Positions 20,760 through 32,544 of a DNA stretch of 64,000 nucleotides are shown one piece after another. Each line of letters opens with the position of its first letter. The first letter of the stretch is position 1. The position numbers were made by a program, and so were the translations under genes. Below the pieces are notes generated by a model. The model had not been told where the DNA came from, searched no databases, and saw only the letters and a program-made list of their open reading frames with translations. The stretch is from Catenaria anguillulae PL171. Lineage: Eukaryota > Blastocladiomycota > Blastocladiomycetes > Blastocladiales > Catenariaceae. Location: contig MCFL01000002.1 in NCBI GenBank assembly GCA_002102555.1, positions 310,001-374,000 of the forward strand, written 5' to 3'.

Positions 20760-22256
20760 ATGGTCCGCACACAATCTTCGCCAGCACCCAAATCCAACCC
20801 AAACCCTCGCCAAAATGGCACGCGAGCCACCACGACTACCGCCAACGGAACCAGCGGACCCGTCGCTGCCGCTGTCCGCACCATTGTCCACCAGCAACAC
20901 TCAAACGACCTCGTATCGCTCAAATCCACAGTACCCACACAACCGCCACAACACAGAACCAACTCGGTAGACACACCAACAAAGCGATCCTCGTCCAAAT
21001 CACGCACGAATGGCGTTTCTCAGCCGCCTCCTTCACATACCGCCCAAGCACAGGTGGCACCGACCTTTTCACGAACTACCACCTCGCGCCCAAGCGTGGA
21101 ATCTGCCGACACTGCATTCGAATCTGGTGCTTGGCTCTTTGACGCGTCCCGTATGCCAGCATGGCTCGCGCAGCAATTGCAGCCGACGGCGGTGCGGTCT
21201 TCCAGCAGTACGCCGGTCAAGTCAACGGCCAGCAAGACCAAGCAGCAAGCCAGGGTATCATCCGCAAGGACGGCAACGCGCCAAGAGGAGGGCCAGGTGA
21301 TTCGCCTTGGATCAAGGCCAGTTCGTGAGCAGCCAGTGGACATTGGGTTTGATACCGGGGCTTGGTTATTTGACGAGTCGCAGCGGCCAGAGTGGTTGAA
21401 AAGTGAGCTGGTGCGAGCACCGTCATCGAGCGGGCGGAATAGTCGCAGTCAACAAAAGCGAACCAGTGCCGCCCCCGCCGCCGTTTACAATAACGACGTT
21501 GATCAGGCATCTTCACCGCCGTCACCAAAGCAACGGTCGTCACAATCCGCCAACCCACTTGCAATGTCTTGGGCACAAGTTGCTGCATCACCACCCACAT
21601 CGCCCAACCGCACGTTTGCTGCCCGCCCACCATCCAAACATCGCGACCCACCCTCGTCCTCAAAACGCTCTCGCTCGCTCCCGCACCGCCGCATCCAGCG
21701 TAGCTCACACCACCAATCGCGCCCATCCCCCGCCACAACCACCGCCGCCTCAACGACTCAAGCGCTCGACCTTCCACCCGCCACGCACGACGACCACAAT
21801 GCCCCCGACGCAGCATACTCGCTGCACTCGTCCGACCCAACCTACCCGCTGTCGCTCTCTGCCGCACACGCACGTATGCACGTGTTGCACTATGCGCACC
21901 GTGCCGCGAACGACTGTGGGCCCGTCCCATTGACGTCCCAAGCCGCCGAGCGTGTGCGCGAAGCCTTGCACGTCAAGGCATCGCGAGCCCTTTTGACGTT
22001 CTCTGTGCTGTGCCTAGTCTTGTCCGTGTCGCTTGCCGGGCTCGTGGCACGCACGGGAAGGCCACTGGTACCTGCCAATGTGGGCCGCAGGTGGGCTGCT
22101 GCTTCACAGGATCCTTTTGGCGGTGTGAGTGGCACGTTCGTGGTGGGTGCTCGTGGGGCAAGAGAGAGGTTGAGGCCCGAGCTGCAATCGGCGAGGAACG
22201 CGTGGGTCGTGGAGGCAGATGAAGATGGCGTCCAGGGTAAGATTATTTATGCGTGA
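20760..22256 (+). CDS. One-pass membrane protein with two GAWLFD repeats
   Basis: ATG at 20760 (context CGCCATGGT), 498 residues, single exon. The first 400 residues or so are Ser/Pro/Thr/Arg-rich. Two copies of a short ordered unit stand out: TAFESGAWLFDASRMPAWL (nt 21113-21169) and IGFDTGAWLFDESQRPEWL (nt 21344-21400). A third ordered patch is NPLAMSWAQVAASPP. Near the C-terminus a membrane helix (LLTFSVLCLVLSVSLAGLVA, nt 21989-22048) is followed by 60 residues. There is no signal peptide, so a tail-facing type II or inner-membrane topology is plausible. The end (CAG-GGTAAGA) looks like a splice donor, so a further exon is possible, but none was found. No known family was recognised. Confidence 0.6.
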   Translation: MVRTQSSPAPKSNPNPRQNGTRATTTTANGTSGPVAAAVRTIVHQQHSNDLVSLKSTVPTQPPQHRTNSVDTPTKRSSSKSRTNGVSQPPPSHTAQAQVAPTFSRTTTSRPSVESADTAFESGAWLFDASRMPAWLAQQLQPTAVRSSSSTPVKSTASKTKQQARVSSARTATRQEEGQVIRLGSRPVREQPVDIGFDTGAWLFDESQRPEWLKSELVRAPSSSGRNSRSQQKRTSAAPAAVYNNDVDQASSPPSPKQRSSQSANPLAMSWAQVAASPPTSPNRTFAARPPSKHRDPPSSSKRSRSLPHRRIQRSSHHQSRPSPATTTAASTTQALDLPPATHDDHNAPDAAYSLHSSDPTYPLSLSAAHARMHVLHYAHRAANDCGPVPLTSQAAERVREALHVKASRALLTFSVLCLVLSVSLAGLVARTGRPLVPANVGRRWAAASQDPFGGVSGTFVVGARGARERLRPELQSARNAWVVEADEDGVQGKIIYA

Positions 22257-23117
22257 CTTCAGTGATGGCATGGGGTAAGGCTGCAAGCAATTGTCGGTTG
22301 CCGTTTACAGTTTGCGGTTTCTGTTTCCGTATGTGATTGTGCTTTGCTTGCTTGACCCATGCACATCTTGCGCACCATGTTTCCTCCTCAATGACCAATG
22401 ATGTGGTCTGGCGCCCCAAGCTCTCATGCCATTCTATCTTCTTTGTGACTATATTCCTCGGCTTGCGCATATGTCTCAACCTCATCATACTTACTCAAGC
22501 GCCAGGCCCACGCTCCCTCAATCGACCGTCATCGTCGTCGCGGCCAGCCGCCACGTCTATGGCTCGTTAATCTTCATCCTTTCATCTGTACATACCCTTA
22601 CTCCTTGCTTGTTCAGCGCCCTGTTATTTACTTCCTCCATCTCATTCATTCCTTCTGTTCGTTTTGTTCCTGTAACGGGACCCCCTCTGTTTGTTTTCCA
22701 AAAGATACACAATGGCCGGAATGATGGCCATGGTTCTTTGGTCCGGCTCGAGTTGGGCCAAGTTCGACACGTTCATCAGTCATGATCGTGTTTTTTTTAT
22801 CGGTTCTTTGGCCAGCAAAGCATTTCCAAGAGTGTGGCAAGGAAGCAAATGGACCAAGGCGACAACAAGAAGGCAGGGAGCCATGGAATGGGTACTGGAC
22901 ACGTGGTCGAATACGAAAGAAAAAGAGAAACGTATGCAGAAAAGAAAACTTTCAAAGCGGTGGACATGAATGGGGGAAGCAGGGTAACGATCAACAAAAA
23001 GATATGGAAAGTCGGGACCAACAAATGCTGAGGTAAGTTCGGGGTGTAAGTATATGGGAAGGGGATGATCATGGACGTCTTGTTTGTGCTGTGTGTTTCG
23101 ACAACGACGAGGGCAGC
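22257..23117. other. Intergenic, convergent 3' ends
   Basis: Lies between the membrane protein gene (plus) and the DHHC gene (minus). It is T-rich at 22400-22700 and A-rich at 22860-23020, consistent with two facing 3' UTRs. Short frames only. Confidence 0.4.
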
Positions 23118-24831
23118 TCATTGCAGGTCACGATCTCGATTACTGTTTCTCGAAATGGTACGCTGTTGACACAAGCATGTGGTCAGACAACACTCCACGT
23201 TCCACCTCAGGTCAGGCAGCAGCCCACCGAATAAGAACATACCGCAATTGCCCCCGCCACTTGATACCCGACCCCTCCGCCCTTGCCGCTGGGCACAAAC
23301 TGCATGCTCGGGCTGGCGGCGCGCGATGTGTTTGGCGAGGGTGTCGGCGTCCGAAACGCCAAGCCGCTTGTTGCTGGTGGCCCAGTCAATGCCCAATCCT
23401 CGGTGCCCGGGGCCGGCACAGGCAACCCACTCTTTTCTGCTGCGCTCACAAGGTCGGCGTGGCTGCTGCCACCCGTGCTACTGACGCTCTCGAGCGGCAC
23501 GTCCATGGTCCACGGATTGTACTCGAGGTGCTCGCCGCTCGGATAATGCGCCCAGGCTGGTAGCGCCTTTTTGCGTCCAAGGCCATTTTGCGGTCGCGGT
23601 CCGAAACGAGCCACTCGAACGTGGTGAGTCCGCCGCTAAAATACAAGCGCACGTGAAAGCCGAGGAGGTAGGTGACGAGTGCGGCAGCGACGAGGTAGAA
23701 GGCACCCAGGACGCCCAGGAGGATGCTGGTGTTTTGGACGCCAAATTGTGCCGCGTCGATCCCGATTTGTGGAAACGAAGGGTTGAGCTGGCCGAGCGAA
23801 GGGTAGAGCGAGTAGAGGGTCGTCAGGTGGAACGCGAGCCAAGCGCCGAGGTACAAGTTGAGTGCGCCGAGAGAAACGAGGAGGAAAAACGGCCGGTAGT
23901 TATGGCGACCGATGCAGCTACACACACGCGGCCAAAACATGTCAGTCAAAAGAACAAAGCTGGCGATGCAGCGAGGGCAAGGGAGCTGAGAACCAACCAA
24001 TTCAAAAACTGGCAGTGTGATCAAACACCTCGACACACACGTTGCACCGTCGGCAATGCCGCGTGCGCGCGCCCACTACCACCTGGCATACGCGGCAAAA
24101 GTGGTCGTCCACCATCAAGTGCCCTTGCACTGTTTCCAACTTGAGCTTGTTTTCCGGAGGTGCAGCAGCTGCTGCGGGATCTTCAACGTCAATGTGCCCC
24201 ACCAGTAATGTGAGCAATGTGATGACCGCAATCGAGGGCGCCATAACGTAAAGGACAAGCGGGCGCATGATTGGCGTGGTTGTCGAAAAGTAGCCCTGTG
24301 GAAGGCGCGGAGCAGAAGAGGACGCAGACATGAGATTGGCGTCGATGCCAGACGATGGGGATCGGGGTTCAGTGCGCTCAACGCAGCATCGGTTGGCGAT
24401 GATGACGTTGATGGTGGGCTGATACCCACTTCAGCAGCAAGTATCATCAGGTGTGATGAGCCGGGAACGGCCACCGGCGATGGATTCGGCCCACCTCCTG
24501 CCCCACCAACAGGGTCTGGGATTACGCCATTGGCTGCGCCACTATTCCCAGACCCAAGCGCAATACCTGCTCCAGGGGCAGCGGGATATTGATTCATCCA
24601 GGCATCTGGAGGAAGCGCGGGCAATACAACAAGCAGCAGGCCCAACGTGGCGAGCACCAGACATGTCAGGTAAATGATAAAGTATGGGTCGATGGGATAA
24701 AAAAAGTTGGACCGCCTCCGAGGAATCGAAGTTGGCGGACGCAAAGCGGCTGCGATTCTTGAAAGAAAAGATGGACGATACGAGTTGAGAGGCGACCCCG
24801 ACGACGAGATGCGCGTGTGTGGTGGCAGCAT
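23118..24831 (-). CDS. DHHC palmitoyltransferase (ZDHHC1/11-like)
   Basis: ATG at 24831. Helix 1 (FFYPIDPYFIIYLTCLVLAT) and helix 2 (RPLVLYVMAPSIAVITLLTL) precede the cysteine-rich domain FCRVCQVVVGARTRHCRRCN. The catalytic motif reads VFDH, then after a one-base loss HCQFLN. An 80-bp intron (23918-23997) comes next, then CIGRHNYRPFFLLVSLGALN and two more helices. The C-residue spacing and the C-x-x-L-N form fit the ZDHHC1/11 branch, whose proteins S-acylate membrane-associated substrates in ER/Golgi. Frame breaks: 24357-24360 (CCCC on the coding strand), about 24015-24019 (within the DHHC motif) and 23569-23573 (AAAAA). Each is fixed by one added base. A last intron at 23163-23242 would give the C-terminus ARTISRNSNRDRDLQ, ending at 23118. 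Length about 520 residues. Confidence 0.8.
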
Positions 24832-27088
24832 GATGGCGCGGCTTGAGTGACAAAATGGCGAGAAGAGTGCTTGTCGGACAAGATTGTTTTGGATATCTAA
24901 TTGTGCCGATGCCGTTGCGACTTCATCTCAAATGACGCCGAACGGAGCAACGAACAAACAACCAGGACTGATGGAACGGCGGCTGCGGAAGGGGACAAGC
25001 ACTTGAAGGAAGATGGTCCCACGGCCCGCGGCGCCGCAAGACTAGCCGATTGCGGTCGTCGATTGGGTCCTGGCGGGAACAAGCAAGACCTCTGCTCAAC
25101 AAAACTCGTGACGAATGATGGTGACAGAGGCAGTCGTGCCTGGACCGAACGCTGATTTCAAAGCAAGCTAACGCAGGATGGATTTCGAAGGTTGCTCCGA
25201 GTGGATTGCCCTTAGTGTTCTTGCATGCGATGTACATTCTGCATTCGTTTGTCATTTTTTCATGTCTGCTCTGGCTCTGTGGCGTGAGACAACCTGCACG
25301 TGAGGATGCCATGTGCAGTGTGTGTTGATGTTCGCATTTGGTCCGCCAACTTGGTCGTGCTGACATGTTCGCACTAACCGATACCGTCCTTCCCAACAAC
25401 GGGCTCGCTACATTCGTCGGCCACATGCTTACATCGGACAGTTAATGTACTGCTTCGACTATCACTGGTGGATTGGGCCAGGATGACTTGCTGTGCTCCC
25501 TCCTGCAAAGGGCGTGTGTGCTGTGCATGCATTCTTCTCCCAATCACAATCACGGCTGGCTGGCCCGAGGTTCTGCTGCCATTGAAGGGTTATGTGCTGA
25601 TGAATGACACTCCGCTTGTCTCAATCCGCCGTCACTGTGATGTTACTTCCGGCATTTTCTCTGTTCTCATGCACGGCGTTCCCCATGCAGGCCTAGGGTC
25701 TTGTCAAGCCTTGGCTTGCCGCCGACATGTATTTCTGGATGGCCTTTCACCTCTGAGGAGAGCCGAAAGACGACATCACCACATCGACAACAGGTCCACC
25801 TGGAGGACAGTTTTGCGACACGAGAAACATGTATTTACAAGCATCGGTAAATACTCTTCGGCCGACAAATGGTCCGAATGCTACATGACGAAATGTTTAT
25901 GAACTCTCGAGCCAAACTTCAATCCCCCAGCTGCCATCGGCGCAGCCAACTCGGTCTTAGGGTTCCAGTGGACACAAGGCTGTCTAGGCTGCACCTCGGC
26001 CCCTGATTCACCGAGGGCATCATCAATGCTTGGGCACAGCTTTCAAGACATCAGCATCTCCAATTTACAAACTTGAGAGAGACGTTTTTGAAGGTGCCGC
26101 CGGCTGCAGCCGGCTCTTATCAAAATTCACAGCGTGAATGATGGCCGATCATCAATTCGTGGACTGGACATCTTGCTGGCTATACCAGAGGGCATTTCCT
26201 TTCGTAGGTATCTACTAGTCGTGGATGAAGCTGCATACGTGCGGCGAATAGTGTTCCATCTTGGCGCCAGCGCCGCACAGCACAGGTTAATCCCAGGACC
26301 GCTGGATGTCTCGTGGGACGCCCGGTCCACCGCCGTGTTGTTGCCAGACAAGGGGCCGCCCCGATCCAACCTATGGTCATACCGGACCTATGAGCGTCGC
26401 GTCGTCACGTTGCTGGAAAAGCAACACCTAGAACCGTCACTGTTTGGTTGATCTCGAAACTCGTGCTTCTGACGCAACACCGCAAACCCTGATCCGGATG
26501 GTTTTTACGCGCTCAGTTCTGTCCATATACTAACTTGGCAGTAAGTGCGGCACCCGAACGGATCCCATCCAAGATCTCATGTCATGAATCTTCAGTCGGG
26601 TCTGGATATATCGCTTGAGTTTGGACCCCTCAACAGCATCAAAGCATCGTTTTTTTTTTTTTTTTTTCTTTAGTGCGGTCGCCAGGGCTTGGCGCCAATC
26701 TCCTCATTATGCATCGCATCAAGGCTTCCCATGTCAACCATCCCACGTTTGGGGGACGCTAACGATAGCGCTTACGTGGGCAGACGCACGTCATTCGCAC
26801 GTCAGGGGTACGTTCTTCTGCTTGTTTCCCGACAAACGTCGGCAGCCCAAGCTGGTGTTGCCTTCTGCCGCCAGAACAGCAATTCGCATCGGTCGCTCCG
26901 TTCCCATCTTCGTCTGTACAGGATATATTCTCGTCACCTCCCCCCACCTGCTCGCTCCCTGCCACTGCCAGTCCTCATCCTCATCATGCAACCAGGAACG
27001 CCCCGCCGTTCACACTGTTCTCCCATTACTCACTCTACATTCACCTCCTCCATCATCATCGTTCATCATCATCATCATCATCATCATC
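24832..27088. other. Gene-poor region of 2.2 kb
   Basis: No frame here has an ATG start, length and composition that I would defend; the 105-codon frame at 26134-26451 begins at GTG and shows no motif. A perfect 16-bp GC palindrome (GCCGGCTGCAGCCGGC) is at about 26098-26113, and a T21 run is at about 26650-26670. The last 400 bp are the C/T-rich leader of the CBM18 gene. Confidence 0.4.
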
Positions 27089-27091
27089 ATG
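27063..27091 (+). repeat. ATC/CAT microsatellite running into a start codon
   Basis: About nine units of CAT; the last AT joins G to make the only in-frame ATG of the CBM18 gene (27089-27091). Without an ATG, the upstream frame would read the repeat as poly-Ile. Confidence 0.7.
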
Positions 27092-29390
27092 TCGCTCAAC
27101 GTCACATTGTACCGTTGCGCTGCCAACAATCCGTGCCCGGACAACCTATGCTGCGACAAGGCAGGATTGTACGTATCCATGGCCCGTGTTTCAGATCATC
27201 CTTTTACGCAATTGCTCTGCACATTCCCGCGCCGCCATGATTCCTACTGCCGTCTCCATCTTTCGCCGCGATCAGTGCCATTTCACAGTGCCTCAGAGAC
27301 TGATCACCATCACCCCTCGTTCCTTTCCATTTCCCACAGCTGCTCCAACGCTGCCGACGCATGCGACCGCTCCAACGGGTGCCAAAGCAACTGCAAAGAC
27401 ATCCCGGACGCGCGCTCGTGCAAGACGTTCCGCCATGCCATGTACCCAGACCAATTCAAGACCAAGACGCGCCCGCTTTTCGCTCCTACACGCTCCGTCA
27501 TCAGCCGCTTCAATGCCACCGACAAGTGCAACGATGTTCCTCAAGCAGATTACGCACTACAGCCATGCGACTTGGTCGAGGCCATGGGCGGGCCCGAGCG
27601 GTGTAAATACTGTGCGTCCCCATTTTTTTTTCCCCATTCCTTCATGATGCCACTCGTCGGCCCAGTGTTGACAATGGATCCAATTTGGGTTACCTACATA
27701 ACAGGTCTGTACTACTACCCTCACATTCGCGAAGCCCTCGAATCTTACGACATGACTGCTCTGGTGCAACCGTCATGCAACTCGACCGACCGCCAAGGCT
27801 CGCCGCGTACCGCTGCCTTTCTCGCGCAAATCCGGCACGAAACCAATGGACTGACGCAACTGTATCAATCACTCGACAATGGCGCCGGAGCCATTCACAT
27901 GATCCCCGCGCACTTCCAAGCCGTGGCGCAGGGCATCCCGCGGCTGCAAAAGGCCATTGACCAATTGCTACCCGGGCTGCACTGGCAAAACCTCAAGGAC
28001 GACGCGGGCATGCAGCGCATCATTGGCTTGGTCATGAGCAACCCGGACACGGCATTCTTGACTGCCGGGTGGTGGCTCGTGGACGGTGCCGCCAAAAGGT
28101 TGAATCCCGACTGTGCCGATTTGCGTTTGGCTGCAGACATGGGCCGTGGAAACGCGACACGGATGTCGACGCGACGGGATTCATGAAGGTGTCGAGGTGC
28201 ATTTATGGGTCAGTCTTGGCGGATCCGGCATCAAGCAGCGCCTCGAGTACTTTGACGAGGCATGGAAGGTGGCGTCCCAGTTCAAGGCAGTGCCATTGAA
28301 TGCGACAGCGGCACAAACACGCCGGCCGACTCTGGGTCGATGAATCCGCAGTCCAGGCGGGCGAGTCGCTCGGCGGGACATTGTCGGGTCCGCTCATGTT
28401 TTTGGCATCGTCTTTGGGTTTACAGTGGGCATGATTGTGCTGTGGACCACCTACAACACTGTGGCGCCGCGTTGTGTACTCGGCGGCGATTCGCAAGGGG
28501 TATTTGGTGGATGTCGATGGCGAGTTTGAGGATTGAGGGCAGATGTGGAGAGCGGAAAGCCATTGACGCGCGGCAATAATGCCGACGGCCACGGCGGATC
28601 TGGGTAATCGAATCGGATGGGCAAGATCCCGAGCGGTTGTACATTTTCGAGGAGGTGGAGACGGACCATGATGGCCGAGTGACAAGAACCGGCGTCTTAA
28701 CCGCATCAGCACCATGTCGCAACTCGAGGCGGATATTGTCGACTCGGACGGCACTACGGTGTGCCTCGATTCAAGCTCAGGGATCCGCGTCAAGATGGAC
28801 GGCGACAGCAACGGCCACCATCCCGACCCTCCGGGCACGCCAGTCACATTTTCTGCGCCGACACTCGCCATGCCATCCCCCCGTTTGGACACCTCGCAGC
28901 TCGTCGGCTCGCATGAGCATGGCCCTCGCTGCAGACCAATCGCACGTATCGTATGTGTCACTGCTCGATCCAGCCACCATGCAGCCCGTGCTTGTCCCCG
29001 TCTACTACTCGCACGGAGCGACCCCTCCGGACCCGCGCTCGCCCCGCCCCATGTCCATGCTTTCCATGTCACTGCCTGTCATTCCAGCCGCTGCTTTCCG
29101 CGTCACCGGACTGTCGCGTAGCAACTCGACGCCAACTTCGGCGGTTCCACGTCCAGGGGATCGCCCACAACCACGCCATGCCGCTGCTGGCCACCACGTC
29201 TGTGGTGAGTGCCTGGTCTCAAGGCTCGCACATGTATCATTCGCCAGAGCAAGTGCGCGGGATTTGGAGCCGATTCATGAGCGAGGCGAGACCGAAGTGT
29301 CGTCGGTATCGACACGGGGTCTGTGGCGGGACAGATGTCGCCAGCGAGCTTGGCGGCACCTGTGTGTGGGCGAGTGAGGCTGACTTGTAA
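27089..29390 (+). CDS. CBM18 chitin-binding plus lysozyme-like protein with membrane segment
   Basis: ATG at 27089. Exons 27089-27168, 27340-27611 and 27705 onward. The first junction builds a hevein-type CBM18 domain: CAANNPCPDNLCCDKAGFCS, then a Cys-rich end, NGCQSNCKD. A second Cys-containing stretch ends RCKYC. Exon 3 has AAFLAQIRHETNGLTQLYQS and NGAGAIHMIPAHFQAV, like the HET and G-x-G-A-I-x motifs of GH19 chitinase/lysozyme folds; Glu in HET would be the acid. Beyond about 28140 the frame breaks several times (28142, 28212, 28320, 28470 and later). Pieces still read sensibly: FMKVSRCIYG, GSGIKQRLEYFDEAWKVASQ, then a membrane helix (VFGIVFGFTVGMIVLWTTY, nt 28400-28456) and a Ser/Pro tail ending at 29390. 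No signal peptide was found before the ATG. Intact, it would be a membrane-anchored chitin-binding protein of about 700 residues. Confidence 0.6.
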
Positions 29391-29912
29391 GAAGCGGGAA
29401 ACATGTTGCAAATTGCGGCCAAAGACCTTCCAGTATACAGCGCATTCCATACGATCCGCTATTAACATCCAATGATCATTGCAAGCTTTGCGCTTCCTAA
29501 ACTGATAATCTCTAATATGTACCTGTCTTCTACGTAATACATTGCAAATCTGGCTGTCTGTTGCGTTTTTGCCTTCGTCCGAGCTGCGTCGAGTGACGCT
29601 TTGTCGGGTCGCATTGAATTCGAACACGTCGACAGCCTTCATGGCTGTTCTAGTCCATTGTTCCATGTGGCGCAGTCGGCGGAGGAGAGCTTTCACGTTT
29701 TTTTTGCACCTTCGACGGTGGGTTGAGTGCACGACCACATGATGATGATGACGACGGCAACCACCATGAACATGAGCACTCAATAAAATGCCTCACCTCC
29801 CTCCATATCCCTCCGCCCGTGCCTTGGCCTCGTCCAGAAGCCACCGTTCCTCGCTCTACGCCACCACTGTCCCCGGTCCAGTTTCTTGCCACGCAAACGA
29901 GCAACCGCCCAG
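29391..29912. other. Intergenic, permease upstream region
   Basis: AT-richer stretch after the CBM18 gene, then a C/T-rich leader before the permease ATG at 29913. Contains CATGATGATGATGACG at about 29739. No gene was seen. Confidence 0.4.
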
Positions 29913-31522
29913 ATGACGGCCAGTGAACCAACTGCCGACCCAAGCTCCACCTCGACGCTCTTGCCAGTCACGTCAGACATTGAGGCCGCCCGTGCCACGC
30001 CATGCGCTGCTGTCGATGATCCTACCAAGCCGCCAACCACCCCGTCAAGAACGGAGGCGGCGGCCAACTCCGTCGCGAGCTGGGGGTCCTGGTCTGTCGG
30101 CCTGGGCCTTGCGTCCATTGTGGGCACCGGTGTATTTGTCTCGATCGGCCTCGGTGCACAGATTGCGGGTCCCGCGGGAGTCATTGTGGCCATTGTCATT
30201 GCGTGCTTCACTGCGACCTGCAATGCCCTCAACTCGGCGCAGTTGGCCGCCGCGTATCCCGTGTCGGGCGGCACATACGAATACGCATATAGGCTGCTCC
30301 ACCCACTGGCGGGATTCCTTGCCGGTGGACCTTTCTCTGCGCCAAAACCGCATCGGGAGCCTCAGCCGCCATCGGCTTTGCTTCCTACCTCCTCACGCTC
30401 ACTCGCGGCGATCTCTTTACGGCCGCTCCCGACCGGTCTGCCGCCCTCAAGTCGCCCGCCTCGTACCCTGTCCTGCTGGCTGTCGGCCTGGGCCGATTGC
30501 TCTGCTCACCCTGGTTGTGGTTGCCGGCATCAAGCTGTCCAACCGTGCCAATTGGTCCATTCTCCTCATCACGCTCTCGTCGCTCCTCTTCTTCACCATC
30601 GGCGGGTTCCTTCACGCCAACCCATCGGCCGACTTGTGGCTCTCGCCAACGTACCCGGATCGGTCGCCTGTCATTAACACGCTCGAAGCCTCGGCACTCA
30701 TGTTTGTTGCCTTCACGGGCTACGGGCGCGTGGCCACGCTCGGCGACGAAGTGCGCGACCCGCAAGTCACCATCCCGCGCGCCATCATTGCCACGCTGAT
30801 TGTTCTGGCGTCATGTACATTCTGGTGGGTGCCGCGGCCGTGTTTGCCGCTACCAACATTGCCGATCTGGCACAACCGCAGGCATTGCCCCACTTGCCGT
30901 GGTTGCCATGCGCGCATTTGACTCGATCCCGCCCGCTGTATCGGGCACCGTGCTTGCCGTGGGCGCCATGGCCGCCATGGCCGGCGTGTTGCTCAACCTG
31001 GTTTTGGGCTTGTCGCGCATGTGTTTGCACTTGCGCGCCGGGGTGACGCACCTAGCGTGTTTGCGCGCGTCAACAAGAACGGAAGTCCCATGGCGGCCGT
31101 GGTGCTCATGGGCTTGCTCCTCATTTTGACGGTAGTGGTGACCAAGGGCGAAGTGAAAGTTGCTTGGACGTTTTCTGCAGTCACTGTTGATCTATTACGC
31201 CATTTGCAACTTGGCCGCGATTGGGAGAGAGCAGCGCAGGTTTAGCAAGGCGTGGGGTATGCCGGGACGCTTGTGTTTGGGATTGGCCGTGTTTGTCGGG
31301 CCCATGACTTGGGCGTATGCGGGAGTGGTGATTGGTGCTGGGTTGGTTGTGCATGTCGTCATGCAAAAGTTGTATGCCGGTTCCGCAGAATTGGGGGCGT
31401 CGTACAAGACCGGATTTTTGCACCTGTCCAATCAGCGCAGTCTTAGGGAGTGTGGTTCTCGTTTGCTTTCCGTGAGATGCCCTGGCTCCAGTGCGTGGCA
31501 CCAATTGCCTGCAGCAACATAG
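29913..31522 (+). CDS. APC-family amino-acid permease, frame-broken
   Basis: ATG at 29913. A 45-residue cytosolic leader is followed by the APC signature in helix 1, GLGLASIVGTGVFVSIGLGA, then AGPAGVIVAIVIACFTATCN and AYPVSGGTYEYAYRLLHPLA. Later helices continue in other frames: LTLVVVAGIKLSNRANW, SLLFFTIGGFLHANPSADL, ALMFVAFTGYGRVATLGDEV, YILVGAAAVFAATNIADLAQ, PMAAVVLMGLLLILTVVVTK and LLIYYAICNLAAIGREQRRF. Breaks lie near 30325, 30495, 30812, 30880, 31020 and 31180. Each is repaired by a single base and no nonsense codon lies inside a segment. Function: proton-coupled amino-acid uptake; the GTG and YGRVATLGDE motifs are closer to bacterial/plant CAT-like APC members than to the yeast YAT family. 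Intact length is about 530 residues. Confidence 0.7.
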
Positions 31523-32544
31523 ATCATGACCGCTCCCCACGCCAGTGCCAAGACATGTTCTGAAACTCTTTACATTACAATTTATCTTCTCTGTGTGTGT
31601 ATCAGCTATTTGCTCATGATTTGAGAGCAATGTCATGAAGATGAGCCACCACGATTCTGGAAAGAAGTTCGATTGCACCGTCATGGCCAACCGCGACAGG
31701 AGCATGCGCAGAAGCAAAGACAACACAACCATTCGGACCAATTCGCGAAAAGTTGAGATCGTTAACGAGGTCCTGCTTTTGGCTTGATAACTTGCAATGC
31801 GCCAAGAACAGGAGCTGAATGCCGAGGTATTGTGTCCACAGAATGAGCGACCTCGTCCTCGGTGCAGTGAGTTCGTGGCTTGCCGTGTCTTTGCAATGTG
31901 TCTCTGAATCGTCGGGACACTTCTATGCTCATCCTACATAGCAACTGCCAGGCTCAGGCTCGAGTCGGGCTTCATGGCACACGAGCCCTATTGCTCATCG
32001 AACGGTCACCGAAAACGTCGGCCGTTGGTTGTGGGTGGAGCTGATTCCCACACACGAAAAATCATGACCTGTGCATGCTGCGCGACGCGTGAGACTCATT
32101 GCCCGGCCACAAGCAAGCCCGCATTCCCCGAGCCTCGCTCAGCCAATGGCTGATTGGTGGCCCTCATGACGGCCGCCGAGCATAAGTTGAGGGTCCAGCC
32201 TCGCACCTTACTAACGAGCAACAAACAGAGGAGCGCCCGCCAAAGTGATGGCTGCAATTTGGTATTTGGGCCCATCCGTGCACACGGTACTTCGGTGGGC
32301 GCTTTCCCACAACGGAAAGTGCCTCGAGATCCAAAGTGGCCCTGCCCTTCTTCCCCCTCCCCCTCTCGTATATGAACTCGCCACTCCCCCTGCCGTCTTG
32401 GTGAGAATCGTCCAAGTCCCAGACCTTCAATCTATGCTCCAAGTCTTGCAAGTCCAAGTCTGACTATCTTTCACCCCACACTCGCTCGTTGCTGGTCAAC
32501 ACTCTTTCCTCCACACCTCCCCAAAACCATCCTTTCCTTCCAAC
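31523..32544. other. Intergenic region of about 1 kb
   Basis: Permease 3' end and DOMON-gene promoter. Only short overlapping frames. The last 130 bp are C/T-rich leader. No RNA gene or repeat was noticed. Confidence 0.4.

Noticed and set aside
26098-26113. 16-bp GC palindrome as a terminator or transposon end
   Set aside because: No partner copy or target duplication; a lone palindrome of this length can be chance.
24897-26460. Several 80-170 codon frames on both strands
   Set aside because: Start codons are missing or non-ATG, composition is irregular and no domain was visible.
29913-31522. Permease as a decayed pseudogene
   Set aside because: Six single-base breaks but no nonsense codons or missing helices between them; residual sequencing error explains this better, though it is not proven.
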